From: Bacteroidales bacterium
GTDB lineage: Bacteria; Bacteroidota; Bacteroidia; Bacteroidales; Muribaculaceae
DNA length: 16,856 nucleotides
Assembly: GCA_004553485.1 (NCBI GenBank)
Contig: SFLG01000033.1
Location: forward strand, 1-16,856
Reading direction: 5' to 3'
Part shown: piece after piece, positions 1 through 7,442 of the stretch
How positions within the stretch are numbered: the stretch's first letter is position 1
Layout: every line of letters begins with the position of its first letter
Position numbers and translations under genes: made by a program
Notes under the pieces: model-generated
Seen by the model: the letters and a program-made list of their open reading frames with translations, nothing else
Databases searched by the model: none
Told to the model about the DNA's origin: nothing

Positions 1-97
1 GCGGGCGACGGCGCCCTTCGGCCACCATCCGCGACACCTCGGCCGCTATCTCTTTCTTTATCTCGGCCGCTGTGGCCTTGCCGTCGATTAGCTGCAT
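1..97 (-). CDS. folD: FolD, bifunctional methylenetetrahydrofolate dehydrogenase/cyclohydrolase (N-terminal fragment)
   Basis: Only the first 32 codons are present; the gene runs off the left edge. It starts with ATG at 97 on the minus strand and reads MQLIDGKATAAEIKKEIAAE, which matches the usual FolD N-terminus (an I-D-G-K/A-x-x-A element followed by a lysine-rich helix). By family knowledge FolD interconverts 5,10-methylene-, 5,10-methenyl- and 10-formyl-tetrahydrofolate in the cytoplasm using NADP+. The catalytic lysine and the Rossmann domain lie outside the window. It follows ffh on the same strand, but a terminator lies between them. No clear TAnnTTTG box is visible in the short gap, so its transcription may depend on readthrough. 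The call rests on a short stretch, but the motif is characteristic. Confidence 0.8.
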   Translation of the reverse strand, partial: MQLIDGKATAAEIKKEIAAEVSRMVAEGRRRP

Positions 98-140
98 ATC
101 TTCGTTGTCGGTTAAAAGGTTCGTTGGTGATTTAATCAAT

Positions 141-169
141 AAAAATGCCGGATAAGGTACCCGGCATTT
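141..169 (-). terminator. Intrinsic terminator after ffh
   Basis: AAATGCCGG (143-151) and CCGGCATTT (161-169) form a perfect 9-bp stem with a 9-nt loop. Read on the minus strand, the second arm runs directly into a T-rich stretch (TTTTTATTG). This is a textbook intrinsic terminator, 14 nt beyond the ffh stop codon. Confidence 0.85.
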
Positions 170-182
170 ATGTGGTTGCGCT

Positions 183-1538
183 TCAGCGGCGGGGCATTCC
201 GCCGGGCATCTTCATACCGGCCATCCGGCGCTGCATCTCCTTCAGCTTGGACGGGCTGGCTGCCATGTGCATCATCTTGCGCATGTCGGCGAACTGCTTG
301 AGCAGGCGGTTCACCTCGGACAGGGTCGTGCCCGAGCCGGCGGCGATGCGCTTGCGGCGGCTGGCGTTGATCTCGTCGGGGTTCTTGCGCTCGTACGGAG
401 TCATCGAGCCGATGATGGCCTCGATGCTCTTGAAGGCGTTGTCGTCGATGTCAATGTCCTTGATGGCCTTGCCTACGCCGGGAATCATGGATGCCAGGTC
501 CTTCAGATTACCCATCTTCTTAATCTGGTTAATCTGCTTGATGAAGTCGTCGAAGTCGAACTTGTTGCGGCGCATCTTTTCCTCGAGGCGCTTTGCCTCG
601 GCCTCGTCGTACTGTTGCTGGGCGCGTTCGACAAGCGAGACGATGTCGCCCATGCCGAGGATACGGTCGGCCATACGGTCGGGGTGGAAGACGTCGATGG
701 CGTCGACACCCTCGCCCGTGCCCACAAACTTGATGGGCTTGGTGACGACGGTGCGTATCGACAGGGCAGCACCGCCGCGGGTGTCGCCGTCGAGCTTGGT
801 GAGGACGACGCCGTCAAAGTCGAGGCGGTCGTTGAAGGCCTTGGCCGTGTTTACGGCGTCCTGGCCGGTCATCGAGTCGACGACAAACAGAATCTCGCCG
901 GGGTTGACGGCCTTTTTGATGTTCTCGATCTCGGTCATCATCTCCTCGTCGACGGCCAGACGGCCGGCGGTATCGATTATCACCAGGTCGTTGCTGTTGC
1001 GGCGGGCATAGTCGATGGCGTGGCGGGCAATCTCGACGGGGTTCTTGTTCCCCTCTTCGGTGTACACCTCGGCGCCAGTGCGCTCGCCCATCACCTTCAG
1101 CTGGTCAATGGCGGCGGGACGATATACGTCGCAGGCCACCAGCAGGGGGCGCATGGCCTTCTCGCTTTTCAGCTTCTTGGCAAGTTTGGCGGTGAAGGTG
1201 GTCTTACCCGAGCCCTGCAGGCCGCTCATCAGTATGATGGCAGGCTTGCCCTTGAGGTTAAGCGGGGCGGCCTCGCCTCCCATCAGCGTTGCCATCTCGT
1301 CGTGCACAATCTTCACCATCAGCTCCTTGGGCTTGATGGCGTTGAGCACGTTCTGGCCCAGGGCCTTCTGCTTTACGGTGTCGACAAAGTTTTTGGCGAC
1401 TTTATAGTTTACGTCGGCCTCCACGAGTGCTCGGCGCACGTCCTTGAGGGTCTCGGCGACGTTGATTTCGGTAATTTTTCCTTCGCCTTTAAGAATCTTG
1501 AAACTGCGCTCAAGGCGGTCGGAGAGGTTCTGGAACAT
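183..1538 (-). CDS. ffh: Ffh, signal recognition particle GTPase (SRP54)
   Basis: 451 residues, the normal length for bacterial Ffh. It binds 4.5S RNA and hydrophobic signal sequences on ribosomes and delivers nascent membrane proteins to FtsY. Visible order: N-domain helices (about 1-85); G domain with P-loop GLQGSGKT (106-113), DTAGRL (189-194) and TKLDGDTRGG (247-256); then the methionine-rich M domain from about 300, with the RNA-binding element RRKRIAAGSG and a Met-rich tail (MRKMMHM, MAGMKMPGGM). It starts with ATG at 1538, 41 nt after panD. No separate promoter box is seen in that gap, so it is probably co-transcribed from the panC promoter. An intrinsic terminator follows. The 4.5S RNA gene is not in this window. 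Confidence 0.98.
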   Translation of the reverse strand: MFQNLSDRLERSFKILKGEGKITEINVAETLKDVRRALVEADVNYKVAKNFVDTVKQKALGQNVLNAIKPKELMVKIVHDEMATLMGGEAAPLNLKGKPAIILMSGLQGSGKTTFTAKLAKKLKSEKAMRPLLVACDVYRPAAIDQLKVMGERTGAEVYTEEGNKNPVEIARHAIDYARRNSNDLVIIDTAGRLAVDEEMMTEIENIKKAVNPGEILFVVDSMTGQDAVNTAKAFNDRLDFDGVVLTKLDGDTRGGAALSIRTVVTKPIKFVGTGEGVDAIDVFHPDRMADRILGMGDIVSLVERAQQQYDEAEAKRLEEKMRRNKFDFDDFIKQINQIKKMGNLKDLASMIPGVGKAIKDIDIDDNAFKSIEAIIGSMTPYERKNPDEINASRRKRIAAGSGTTLSEVNRLLKQFADMRKMMHMAASPSKLKEMQRRMAGMKMPGGMPRR

Positions 1539-1579
1539 ATATTTATATATAGATGTGTGGTACTTCTAAAAAAACGGCA

Positions 1580-1930
1580 TCACACCAGCTTGTTGGTGGC
1601 GGTGTCGGGGAAAATCACGGAGGGGCGGAAGGTGCGGGCCTCCTCGAAGGGCATTGTGGCGTAGCTCATTATGATGACGATGTCGCCGGGCTGGACCTTG
1701 CGCGCCGCAGCGCCGTTGAGACAAATCACGCCCGAGCCGCGGGGGCCGGGGATGGTGTAGGTATCGAGGCGCTCGCCGTTGTTGTTGTCAACGATATATA
1801 CGCGCTCGCCGGGCAAAATGTTTGCTGCGTCGAGCAAGTCCTCGTCAATAGTTATCGAGCCGATGTAGTCGAGGCGTGCCTCGGTCACCGTCACGCGGTG
1901 AATTTTGCTCTTCAGAACTTCAATATTCAT
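1580..1930 (-). CDS. panD: PanD, aspartate 1-decarboxylase proenzyme
   Basis: 116 residues, full family length. It decarboxylates L-aspartate to beta-alanine, the substrate of PanC in pantothenate synthesis. The proenzyme self-cleaves between Gly24 and Ser25 to make the pyruvoyl cofactor; here Y22-I-G24-S25 is intact. Other residues known from the E. coli enzyme are at the same numbers: K9, H11, R54, T57, Y58 and N72. It begins with ATG at 1930, 63 nt after panC, and precedes ffh by 41 nt, so panC-panD form a pathway operon. Some organisms need a maturation factor (PanZ); none is visible here. Confidence 0.97.
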   Translation of the reverse strand: MNIEVLKSKIHRVTVTEARLDYIGSITIDEDLLDAANILPGERVYIVDNNNGERLDTYTIPGPRGSGVICLNGAAARKVQPGDIVIIMSYATMPFEEARTFRPSVIFPDTATNKLV

Positions 1931-1966
1931 TGCAGTTAAGCTGACAATTGATGTATGTCGCGGGGT

Positions 1967-1984
1967 CAGTGGCTTATGCCACTG
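1967..1984 (-). other. panC-panD intercistronic hairpin
   Basis: CAGTGGC (1967-1973) and GCCACTG (1978-1984) pair perfectly as 7 bp around a 4-nt loop in the 63-nt panC-panD gap. There is no T-tract after it on the minus strand, so it does not look like a terminator. An mRNA processing or stability element is possible (inference). Confidence 0.5.
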
Positions 1985-1993
1985 TTATCTCGT

Positions 1994-2836
1994 TCAGTAA
2001 GTTATGTTGTCGATAAGTCGTACATCGCCGGCGTAAACGGTGACGCAGCCCACGGCCTTGCCGCTTTCGGGCCACTGAGACAGCGGCTGCATCGTCAGGG
2101 TGTCGGAGATGGTGTAATATTCGGTTTGCAGTCCGGGGACGGCATTGATCTGCTCCTCGACGTGCTTCTCGGTCTCGGCCACGGTGTGTGTGCGGGCGTA
2201 TTCGAGGCTGTCGGCGAGGATGCGGTGGATGTTGGGAGCGGCGGCGCGCATCTCGGGGGTGAGACGGACGTTGCGGCTGCTGAGGGCCAGGCCGTCGGCC
2301 TCGCGCACTATCGGGCAGGCGACGATGTCGATGTCATCAAATCCGCTGACCTGTGCCATACGGCGTATGACGGCAATCTGCTGGAAATCCTTCTCGCCGA
2401 AGTAGGCACGTGTGGGCTGTGCCCACTCGAACAGGCGGCTTACAATCTGGGCCACACCGTTGAAATGGCCGGGGCGACGCGCTCCCTCCATTACTTCGGC
2501 AACGGGGCCGAGGTCGAAGACGCGCTCGTCCTTCTCGGGATAAACCTCTGACACCGAGGGGATGAAGGCGTAGTCTACGCCGGACTTCTTGAGCAGGGCG
2601 CAGTCAGCCTCCTCGGTGCGCGGGTAGGTGCGCAGGTCGTCGGGGTTGTTGAATTGAGTGGGATTGACAAAGACGCTGACAACCACCGCATCATTCTCCT
2701 TGCGGGCGCGGTCAATCAGCGATTTGTGCCCGGCATGAAGGGCACCCATTGTGGGCACAAGGCCGACGGTCTTGCCCTCCGCCTTTGCCTGTCGTGTAAT
2801 ATCCTGTAATTCAGCTACAGTACGTACAACTTTCAT
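1994..2836 (-). CDS. panC: PanC, pantothenate synthetase
   Basis: 280 residues, the usual length. This cytoplasmic enzyme condenses pantoate with beta-alanine using ATP, via a pantoyl-adenylate. It has the nucleotidyltransferase fold. Visible motifs are PTMGALHAGH (28-37, with the HxGH-type H34/H37), the GEKDFQQ block (147-153) and LSSRN (185-189), which occupies the KMSKS-like loop position. It starts with ATG at 2836. Upstream is a strong Bacteroidetes-type promoter with exact TTTG-N19-TAATTTTG spacing and a hairpin in the leader, making panC the first gene of a panC-panD-ffh transcript. The protease gene upstream, on the same strand, ends 106 nt before the panC start. Confidence 0.98.
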   Translation of the reverse strand: MKVVRTVAELQDITRQAKAEGKTVGLVPTMGALHAGHKSLIDRARKENDAVVVSVFVNPTQFNNPDDLRTYPRTEEADCALLKKSGVDYAFIPSVSEVYPEKDERVFDLGPVAEVMEGARRPGHFNGVAQIVSRLFEWAQPTRAYFGEKDFQQIAVIRRMAQVSGFDDIDIVACPIVREADGLALSSRNVRLTPEMRAAAPNIHRILADSLEYARTHTVAETEKHVEEQINAVPGLQTEYYTISDTLTMQPLSQWPESGKAVGCVTVYAGDVRLIDNITY

Positions 2837-2861
2837 TGTAAGAATTTACGTTAATAATTCC

Positions 2862-2883
2862 ATTTCCCGGCAGCGCCGGAAAT
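2862..2883 (-). other. Hairpin in the panC leader
   Basis: ATTTCCCGGC (2862-2871) pairs with GCCGGAAAT (2875-2883), 9 bp with one bulged base and a 3-nt loop. It sits just downstream of the panC -7 box, so the transcript would begin at or inside this stem. No U-tract follows on the minus strand. It may protect the 5' end of the mRNA or limit readthrough from the protease gene (inference). Confidence 0.45.
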
Positions 2884-2889
2884 AACGCA

Positions 2890-2920
2890 CAAAATTATAC
2901 ATTTTTTTCAACACTGCAAA
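2890..2920 (-). promoter_or_regulatory. panC promoter (Bacteroidetes type)
   Basis: On the minus strand TTTG (2920-2917) is followed by 19 nt and TAATTTTG (2897-2890), matching the -33 TTTG / -7 TAnnTTTG consensus of the Bacteroidetes primary sigma factor. The predicted start lies about 50 nt upstream of the panC ATG. Confidence 0.75.
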
Positions 2921-2942
2921 ATTGGCGGCCGCCGATGGGCTG

Positions 2943-3833
2943 TCAGGCTTTGTGCGACCCGTCGGCATTGTCCGGCGCGGCAGCGTCGGCCGTGGTGGCG
3001 GGACGCACGCGACAGCGGTACATCATCGCCACGCAGACCACCGTGAGCAGGGCCGAGGCGGCGGTCATCAGCAGGTTGCCGCCGTCATCGCCGGCAATGG
3101 CAATCTCGCCGCTGCCCTGTCCGACATAGCGTGCGACGACATACAGCGTGTTGTTGAGCGCATGCATCAGCACGGGCACCCACAGCGACCGGCCCCACAG
3201 GGCGGCGTAGCCGAAGAGCGCGCCAAGCACCATGCGCGGCACAAACCCGTAGACCTGTCCATGCAAGGCGCTGAAAATTGCCGCCGTAAGCCACACGGCG
3301 ACGTGTCCGTTCATTCCTCCCGTGGTGAAAAGGCGCTGCAGGCAGCCGCGGAAAAACAGCTCCTCGGCAAGCGGCGCCAACATTCCCACGAGCAGGATAC
3401 CCATCACCAGCGAGCCGGCGTTGTGTCCGCCGAGCATCACCTCTATCATCTTCTGGGCCTGCATCTCGGACTGTCGCAGCTGTTCCTCGATGGCCGGCGG
3501 CAGCTGGATGGCGTTGTTCCAGGCTATCAGCGTCTCCATTGCCGGGACAGCCAGCACCAGCGCCAACAGGCCCCACATCAGCATCCTCCCGTCGGGACGA
3601 CGGTCAAGCATCAGCAATGTGGCTGGCAGACGTGTGACCAGCATCGCCGTCACCAGGGCCGGCAGCATAAACAGCACAAGATCCTGTATGACAGCCAGGA
3701 TACGTGTCGACGGCACGGTCATACCGAACACATTGATGACGACGCCGACAAGCACTGAGGAGATGACGAAACACAGGATGGTGACCAGCAGGAACAGGCC
3801 GAGCCGCTTGGGCAGACTTATGGTAAATCGCAT
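2943..3833 (-). CDS. CPBP family intramembrane glutamic endopeptidase
   Basis: 296 residues, multi-pass membrane protein. The three CPBP (CAAX protease and bacteriocin-processing, Abi/Rce1-like) motifs are all present: E157-E158-x-x-x-R162, F187-x-x-x-H191 and H224-x-x-x-N228, each in or next to a hydrophobic segment. Hydrophobic stretches lie at about 11-36, 46-66, 86-103, 141-156, 178-190, 201-214 and 246-265. The C-terminus is a polar, Ala/Asp-rich tail. Family members cleave prenylated or signal-containing substrates within the membrane; the substrate here is unknown. It follows trmN6 by 63 nt with no visible promoter box, so the two are probably co-transcribed. panC downstream has its own promoter. 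Confidence 0.9.
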   Translation of the reverse strand: MRFTISLPKRLGLFLLVTILCFVISSVLVGVVINVFGMTVPSTRILAVIQDLVLFMLPALVTAMLVTRLPATLLMLDRRPDGRMLMWGLLALVLAVPAMETLIAWNNAIQLPPAIEEQLRQSEMQAQKMIEVMLGGHNAGSLVMGILLVGMLAPLAEELFFRGCLQRLFTTGGMNGHVAVWLTAAIFSALHGQVYGFVPRMVLGALFGYAALWGRSLWVPVLMHALNNTLYVVARYVGQGSGEIAIAGDDGGNLLMTAASALLTVVCVAMMYRCRVRPATTADAAAPDNADGSHKA

Positions 3834-3896
3834 ATTGTATTTTTTGTTGTGGGAGTTATGGGAGACGTGGGAATAATGGGTAGGTTACGGATTAAG

Positions 3897-4607
3897 TCAA
3901 TCGTTTGGCAAGTGCATATAATATTCGGCGACGAGGGCGCGGTAGTCATCGGTATAGCCGCCGGTGCGGTGGCGTATCGCAATCGCGGCACGTCGGGGAG
4001 GGCCGTCGATGCGACTCAGCTGCAGCAGCGTGCGCTCAGGGGCGCGTCCCTCCCTGGTGGCGATGTCGAGGCGGCGGCGCTCCTTAAGGTGCAACATCTC
4101 GCCCCGGTAGATGACTTCGTCGGCCATCGCCGTTGGGAAAATCAGCGCCACCGAGCCGGACGGGTCGAGTATCTCCGCCGCCACCTCCACTACGGACAAG
4201 GGTGACAGCACGCCGGCGTGTCTTGCCGAGGCGCGGGCCGCGTCGGGCGACTTCAGTGTCTCGGTAAAGAACGGCGGATTGCTGACGACGAGGCCGGGAG
4301 CCGTGGCAGGACGGAAAGCGAGGGCGTCGCAACATTCGGCCGCAAGTCTGTCGGCCCAGGGCGACCGAGCGAAGTTGTCGCGGCAGTCAAGGCACGCCTC
4401 GCCGTCTTTCTCGACAGCCGTCACCGTCAGCCCCGCAAAACGCTGAGCCAGCAGCAACGACACCACGCCGCTACCGGCTCCGAGGTCAACGGCATAACGG
4501 GTATCGTCCCCGGCCATCGCCCACGCGCCCAGCAGCACGCCGTCGGTGCCGACCTTCATCGCGCATCGGCGGTCATCAACGCTGAATTGCCTAAAATCGA
4601 ATGACAC
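3897..4607 (-). CDS. trmN6: tRNA1(Val) (adenine-37-N6)-methyltransferase (YfiC/TrmN6 family)
   Basis: 236 residues, Rossmann-fold SAM-dependent methyltransferase. The family signature KVGTDGVLLGAWA lies at 18-30, the SAM-binding loop DLGAGSG at 41-47 and the N6-adenine catalytic motif NPPFF at 110-114. By family, it methylates A37 of tRNA-Val (tRNA1). The start is GTG at 4607. An in-frame TAA lies nine codons upstream with no ATG in between, and the N-terminal FDFRQFSVDD block is conserved-looking, so a later start would cut the family's N-terminus. A TACTTTTG box ends only 4 nt before the GTG, implying a leaderless or nearly leaderless transcript. It is divergent from engB. Substrate specificity is by family only. 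Confidence 0.92.
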   Translation of the reverse strand: MSFDFRQFSVDDRRCAMKVGTDGVLLGAWAMAGDDTRYAVDLGAGSGVVSLLLAQRFAGLTVTAVEKDGEACLDCRDNFARSPWADRLAAECCDALAFRPATAPGLVVSNPPFFTETLKSPDAARASARHAGVLSPLSVVEVAAEILDPSGSVALIFPTAMADEVIYRGEMLHLKERRRLDIATREGRAPERTLLQLSRIDGPPRRAAIAIRHRTGGYTDDYRALVAEYYMHLPND

Positions 4608-4611
4608 GGCA

Positions 4612-4619
4612 CAAAAGTA
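4612..4619 (-). promoter_or_regulatory. Possible trmN6 -7 box
   Basis: TACTTTTG fits TAnnTTTG, but no TTTG is found 19-21 nt upstream. It lies immediately before the GTG start codon, so it would give almost no 5' leader. Its neighbour is the oppositely oriented engB promoter. Confidence 0.4.
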
Positions 4620-4627
4620 CGAATTAT

Positions 4628-4658
4628 TTTGTTACTATATATATAATCCGTACCTTTG
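4628..4658 (+). promoter_or_regulatory. engB promoter (Bacteroidetes type)
   Basis: TTTG (4628-4631), a 19-nt AT-rich spacer (4632-4650), then TACCTTTG (4651-4658). This is an exact match to the consensus, about 37 nt before the engB ATG. Its position rules out the upstream in-frame ATG at 4546 as the start of engB. Confidence 0.75.
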
Positions 4659-4695
4659 CATAAACCCAATTTTACATAAAGCACAGCAAAACACG

Positions 4696-5322
4696 ATGTT
4701 AGTAAATACAGCCCGTTTTGTCACCTCCTCGCCGTCAATCGACAAATGCCCGGCCGCGGCCATGCACGAGTATGCCTTCATCGGCCGCTCCAACGTGGGC
4801 AAGTCGTCGCTCATCAACATGCTCACCGGCAACCGACAGCTGGCGCAGACGTCAGCCACCCCGGGCAAGACAATGCTCATCAACCACTTCATCATCAACG
4901 ACGAATGGCAGATTGTCGACCTCCCCGGCTACGGCTACGCCAAACGCAGCAAGGCCGACCGTGCACGGCTCGAGAGCATGATCAAGGGGTACATCCTCAA
5001 CCGCGAGCAGATGACCAACCTCTTCCTGCTCATCGACGCACGCCACGACCCGCAGCGCATCGACCTCGAGTTTATGGAGTGGCTCGGCGAGAACGGCGTC
5101 CCCTTCTCCATCGTCTTCACAAAGATGGACAAGCTGTCGTCAAACGCCGGCAAGATACAGACGGCCAAATACTGCGAGATGCTGCTCGAACAGTGGGAGG
5201 AGCTGCCCCCCGTCTTCCGCACCTCGTCGGTCGACACCCGCGGCCGCAACGCCATCCTCGACTACATCGACGAGCTCAACAAGCTCCCCCTCGCCGGCGC
5301 CGACGACGCCCCTCAACAGTGA
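4696..5322 (+). CDS. engB: EngB/YsxC, ribosome-biogenesis GTP-binding protein
   Basis: 208 residues from ATG at 4696, close to the usual 200. The open frame extends back to 4546, but that region overlaps the divergent trmN6 gene and the engB promoter, so it is not used. TrmE-Era-EngA-EngB GTPase motifs: G1 GRSNVGKS (30-37), a G2 region TPGKT (55-59), G3 DLPGYG (75-80), G4 TKMD (142-145) and G5 TSS (176-178). By family it is a cytoplasmic, usually essential GTPase needed for large ribosomal subunit assembly. It appears monocistronic: a 240-nt spacer with inverted repeats follows before the next gene. Confidence 0.96.
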   Translation: MLVNTARFVTSSPSIDKCPAAAMHEYAFIGRSNVGKSSLINMLTGNRQLAQTSATPGKTMLINHFIINDEWQIVDLPGYGYAKRSKADRARLESMIKGYILNREQMTNLFLLIDARHDPQRIDLEFMEWLGENGVPFSIVFTKMDKLSSNAGKIQTAKYCEMLLEQWEELPPVFRTSSVDTRGRNAILDYIDELNKLPLAGADDAPQQ

Positions 5323-5342
5323 CCACGGCGGCTGACGAAATT

Positions 5343-5375
5343 GGGCTAATTGGGCCCAGCCCCCCCAGAAACGGG
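5343..5375 (+). other. Short GC hairpins after engB
   Basis: GGGCT (5343-5347) pairs with AGCCC (5358-5362), and a C-run (5362-5366) can alternatively pair with CGGGG just downstream (5371-5375). There is no T-tract. This could contribute to transcript end formation for engB, but the stems are short. Confidence 0.3.
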
Positions 5376-5419
5376 GCAAAACCGACAACAACCAATCATA
5401 CAAAACAGAAGTCACAACC

Positions 5420-5470
5420 ATAACAAAATGCGAAATGTTATCAACCTCACGATTTTTCGCATTTTGTTAT
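5420..5470. repeat. Perfect 16-bp inverted repeat with alternative pairing
   Basis: ATAACAAAATGCGAAA (5420-5435) and TTTCGCATTTTGTTAT (5455-5470) are exact reverse complements around a 19-nt centre. The first six bases of the left arm (ATAACA) can instead pair with TGTTAT at 5436-5441, giving a competing smaller hairpin. It lies in the 240-bp spacer between engB and the lipoprotein gene, with no recognisable TAnnTTTG box for the downstream operon. It may be the engB terminator, an attenuator-like leader or a dyad operator. The remainder of the spacer (5471-5562) shows nothing I can name. Confidence 0.7.
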
Positions 5471-5562
5471 TTCACGGAAAGCCTTAGAGCCCGCATCCTC
5501 ATTCATCACACATTGCGACGACATTACATTAGCACATTTCTAACATATCATACTACACATTT

Positions 5563-7368
5563 ATGAATTTCAGACCCATTCTGGCAGCCGGTGCGACGTT
5601 GTTGTCACTGACAGCCTGCGTCGACGACAAGTACGACCTCAGCGACGTCGACACAACCGTCAAAATTCCGGTCAACGACCTCACGGTGCCGGTAAACATC
5701 GAGCCCATTGACCTCGACAACATTTTCGGCATCGACTACAGCAATCCCGACAATGTAGTGAAAGTCATTGACGGCGAATACGTCGTAACCCGAAACGGCG
5801 ACTTCGAGTCAGACAACATCGAAGTGGATGACATCACCCTGGCACGCCCCGACCTGAATGGGTCGCAGACCGACATAGACCTCGGCATGGACATCCCGGC
5901 CGGAATGTTCCCTCCCGAACTCACATGCCCGATTAAGTCTGACGAACGCTCGTTCAACTTCGAGTCATCCGACGTCAGCGAATACATCGACGGCATCGAC
6001 GGCGTCACCTGCGACATGTCGCTCATCATCCACCTCAGCTTCCCGCAGCTCAGCGGTACCGTGCGCACGGTAACCTTCACCGACGTCAAGCTTCAGCTCC
6101 CCAAAGGACTTGTCGGCGTAAGCATAGACAACCTGGCGGGTGCCACCTACAGCAAGACCACCGGCGTGCTTGACGTACCGCCCGTCACCGCCCCGGACGC
6201 CAAAGCCACCATCACGCTGCGCGCCTCCGGCGTCGACTTAAAATACCTGCTCTCGGTGGGCGAGGCCACCTTTACATCGGCCAAACAGAGCCACACCGCC
6301 GCGGGCAACATCTCCGTCAACGGCAAATTTTATCTGCTGAGCGGAAACGCCGTCATCAAATCGTCCGACGTCACCTTGCCTGCCGGCGGCTACATACCGC
6401 GTCATCTCGCGCTCAACATCGACTACGATATGTCGCCGACAGTCATCACCAGCTTTACCGGCAACATCAACTACAGCATCACCAACGTCGACATCCCCGA
6501 GGTTAAAATAACCAACCTCCCCGACATCCTCAATCAGAGCGGCACCGACGTTTCGCTGGTCAATCCGCAGATCTACCTCCGCGTCACTAACCCGCTCACC
6601 GAGTACCACCTCAGCGCTCAGGCCGGCATCAGCGTCACGGCCAAGCGTGAGGGACATCCCGACCGCACCTACACCCTCGGGCAGAAACTGGTGCTCGACA
6701 CCAAGGAGGCTCCCGACGGTGTGTTCTACTTCGTGCTCTCGCCCATAAATCCCACAACACGTCCCCAGGGCTACGAAAATGCCAAATGGATTGAGTTTGC
6801 CGACCTCGGCGACGTCCTCTCGGGCGACGGCATTCCCACCGCGCTCAAATTCGACCTGATAGACCCGGAGATTCCGGTACAGCACGTCACCGACTTCAAG
6901 CTCAACCGCAACCTCGGCACCGTGCACGGCGACTACGACATCTACGCGCCTCTCGGCCTCAAGGCCGGCTCGCAGATTGTCTATGCCGACAACGTGGACG
7001 GTTGGAACGATGACGAACTCAACCGCTGCACCATCGAGAAACTCAGCGTCTCGTTCGACGTCAGCACCGACATCCCCGTTGCCGTGACACTCACAGGCTA
7101 TCCCATCGACATCAATGGCAAACAGATTGTCGACGCCAACGGCAAGCCTGTCACCATCGATGGCGCCGTCGTCCCCGCCAACGCCGGTGGTGTGCCCCTC
7201 ACCGTGCGAACCACAGGCGTTATTCCCCCGGACAGCGACATCGACGGCATACACTTCGTGGCCACAGCCCGTGCCGATAAAGACAACGAGGCTTTGCGTC
7301 CCGACATGAAGTTCACCCTCTCCAATATCCGCGCAAGCGTCACCGGCTATTACATCAAAGAACTTTGA
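5563..7368 (+). CDS. Large lipoprotein of unknown function, possibly surface exposed
   Basis: 601 residues. It has a short lipoprotein signal peptide ending in L16-T-A-C19, followed at once by V-D-D-K. Acidic residues right after the acylated Cys resemble the Bacteroidetes lipoprotein export signal that sends lipoproteins to the cell surface, so surface exposure is likely (inference). The mature protein is Asp-rich and has beta-type alternation, with segments such as VKIPVNDLTVPV (about 33-44). No catalytic motif is recognised. Proteins beginning with a Cys-VDDKYDLSD-like sequence are, to my knowledge, widespread in Bacteroidales as hypothetical proteins. The beta-barrel gene starts 74 nt downstream on the same strand, so the two probably form an operon. 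Could be an adhesin or partner of the barrel; function unknown. Confidence 0.85.
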   Translation: MNFRPILAAGATLLSLTACVDDKYDLSDVDTTVKIPVNDLTVPVNIEPIDLDNIFGIDYSNPDNVVKVIDGEYVVTRNGDFESDNIEVDDITLARPDLNGSQTDIDLGMDIPAGMFPPELTCPIKSDERSFNFESSDVSEYIDGIDGVTCDMSLIIHLSFPQLSGTVRTVTFTDVKLQLPKGLVGVSIDNLAGATYSKTTGVLDVPPVTAPDAKATITLRASGVDLKYLLSVGEATFTSAKQSHTAAGNISVNGKFYLLSGNAVIKSSDVTLPAGGYIPRHLALNIDYDMSPTVITSFTGNINYSITNVDIPEVKITNLPDILNQSGTDVSLVNPQIYLRVTNPLTEYHLSAQAGISVTAKREGHPDRTYTLGQKLVLDTKEAPDGVFYFVLSPINPTTRPQGYENAKWIEFADLGDVLSGDGIPTALKFDLIDPEIPVQHVTDFKLNRNLGTVHGDYDIYAPLGLKAGSQIVYADNVDGWNDDELNRCTIEKLSVSFDVSTDIPVAVTLTGYPIDINGKQIVDANGKPVTIDGAVVPANAGGVPLTVRTTGVIPPDSDIDGIHFVATARADKDNEALRPDMKFTLSNIRASVTGYYIKEL

Positions 7369-7442
7369 CTAGTGCCATCCCTTAGTGTAATCCAAAAACT
7401 TGTGGAACAGGCTCTCTAACCCCTATCAATCCTATAAAAAAG

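Noticed and set aside
267..1664. 465-codon open frame on the plus strand opposite ffh
   Set aside because: Ffh on the minus strand is unambiguous. The antisense frame is rich in Val, Gly, Leu and His, as expected from GC-rich codon bias, and has no recognisable domain.
2943..3833. Bacteriocin-processing or immunity role for the CPBP protease
   Set aside because: No bacteriocin precursor, double-glycine leader or ABC exporter is visible nearby, so only the family-level call is made.
3851..3886. 9-nt periodic GGGA-type pattern between the protease and trmN6 genes
   Set aside because: The units match only in the leading GGGA/GGG and differ elsewhere, so it is too degenerate to call a repeat.
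4546..4695. 50-codon upstream extension of engB
   Set aside because: It overlaps the divergent trmN6 coding region and the engB promoter, and the family N-terminus fits the ATG at 4696.
5471..5562. Search for a promoter directly before the lipoprotein-barrel operon
   Set aside because: No TAnnTTTG with TTTG 19-22 nt upstream could be found; several ACATT-rich stretches do not form a convincing box.
6238..7254. 338-codon open frame on the minus strand inside the large lipoprotein gene
   Set aside because: The plus-strand frame has a lipoprotein signal and full length; the antisense frame shows no signal peptide or domain.
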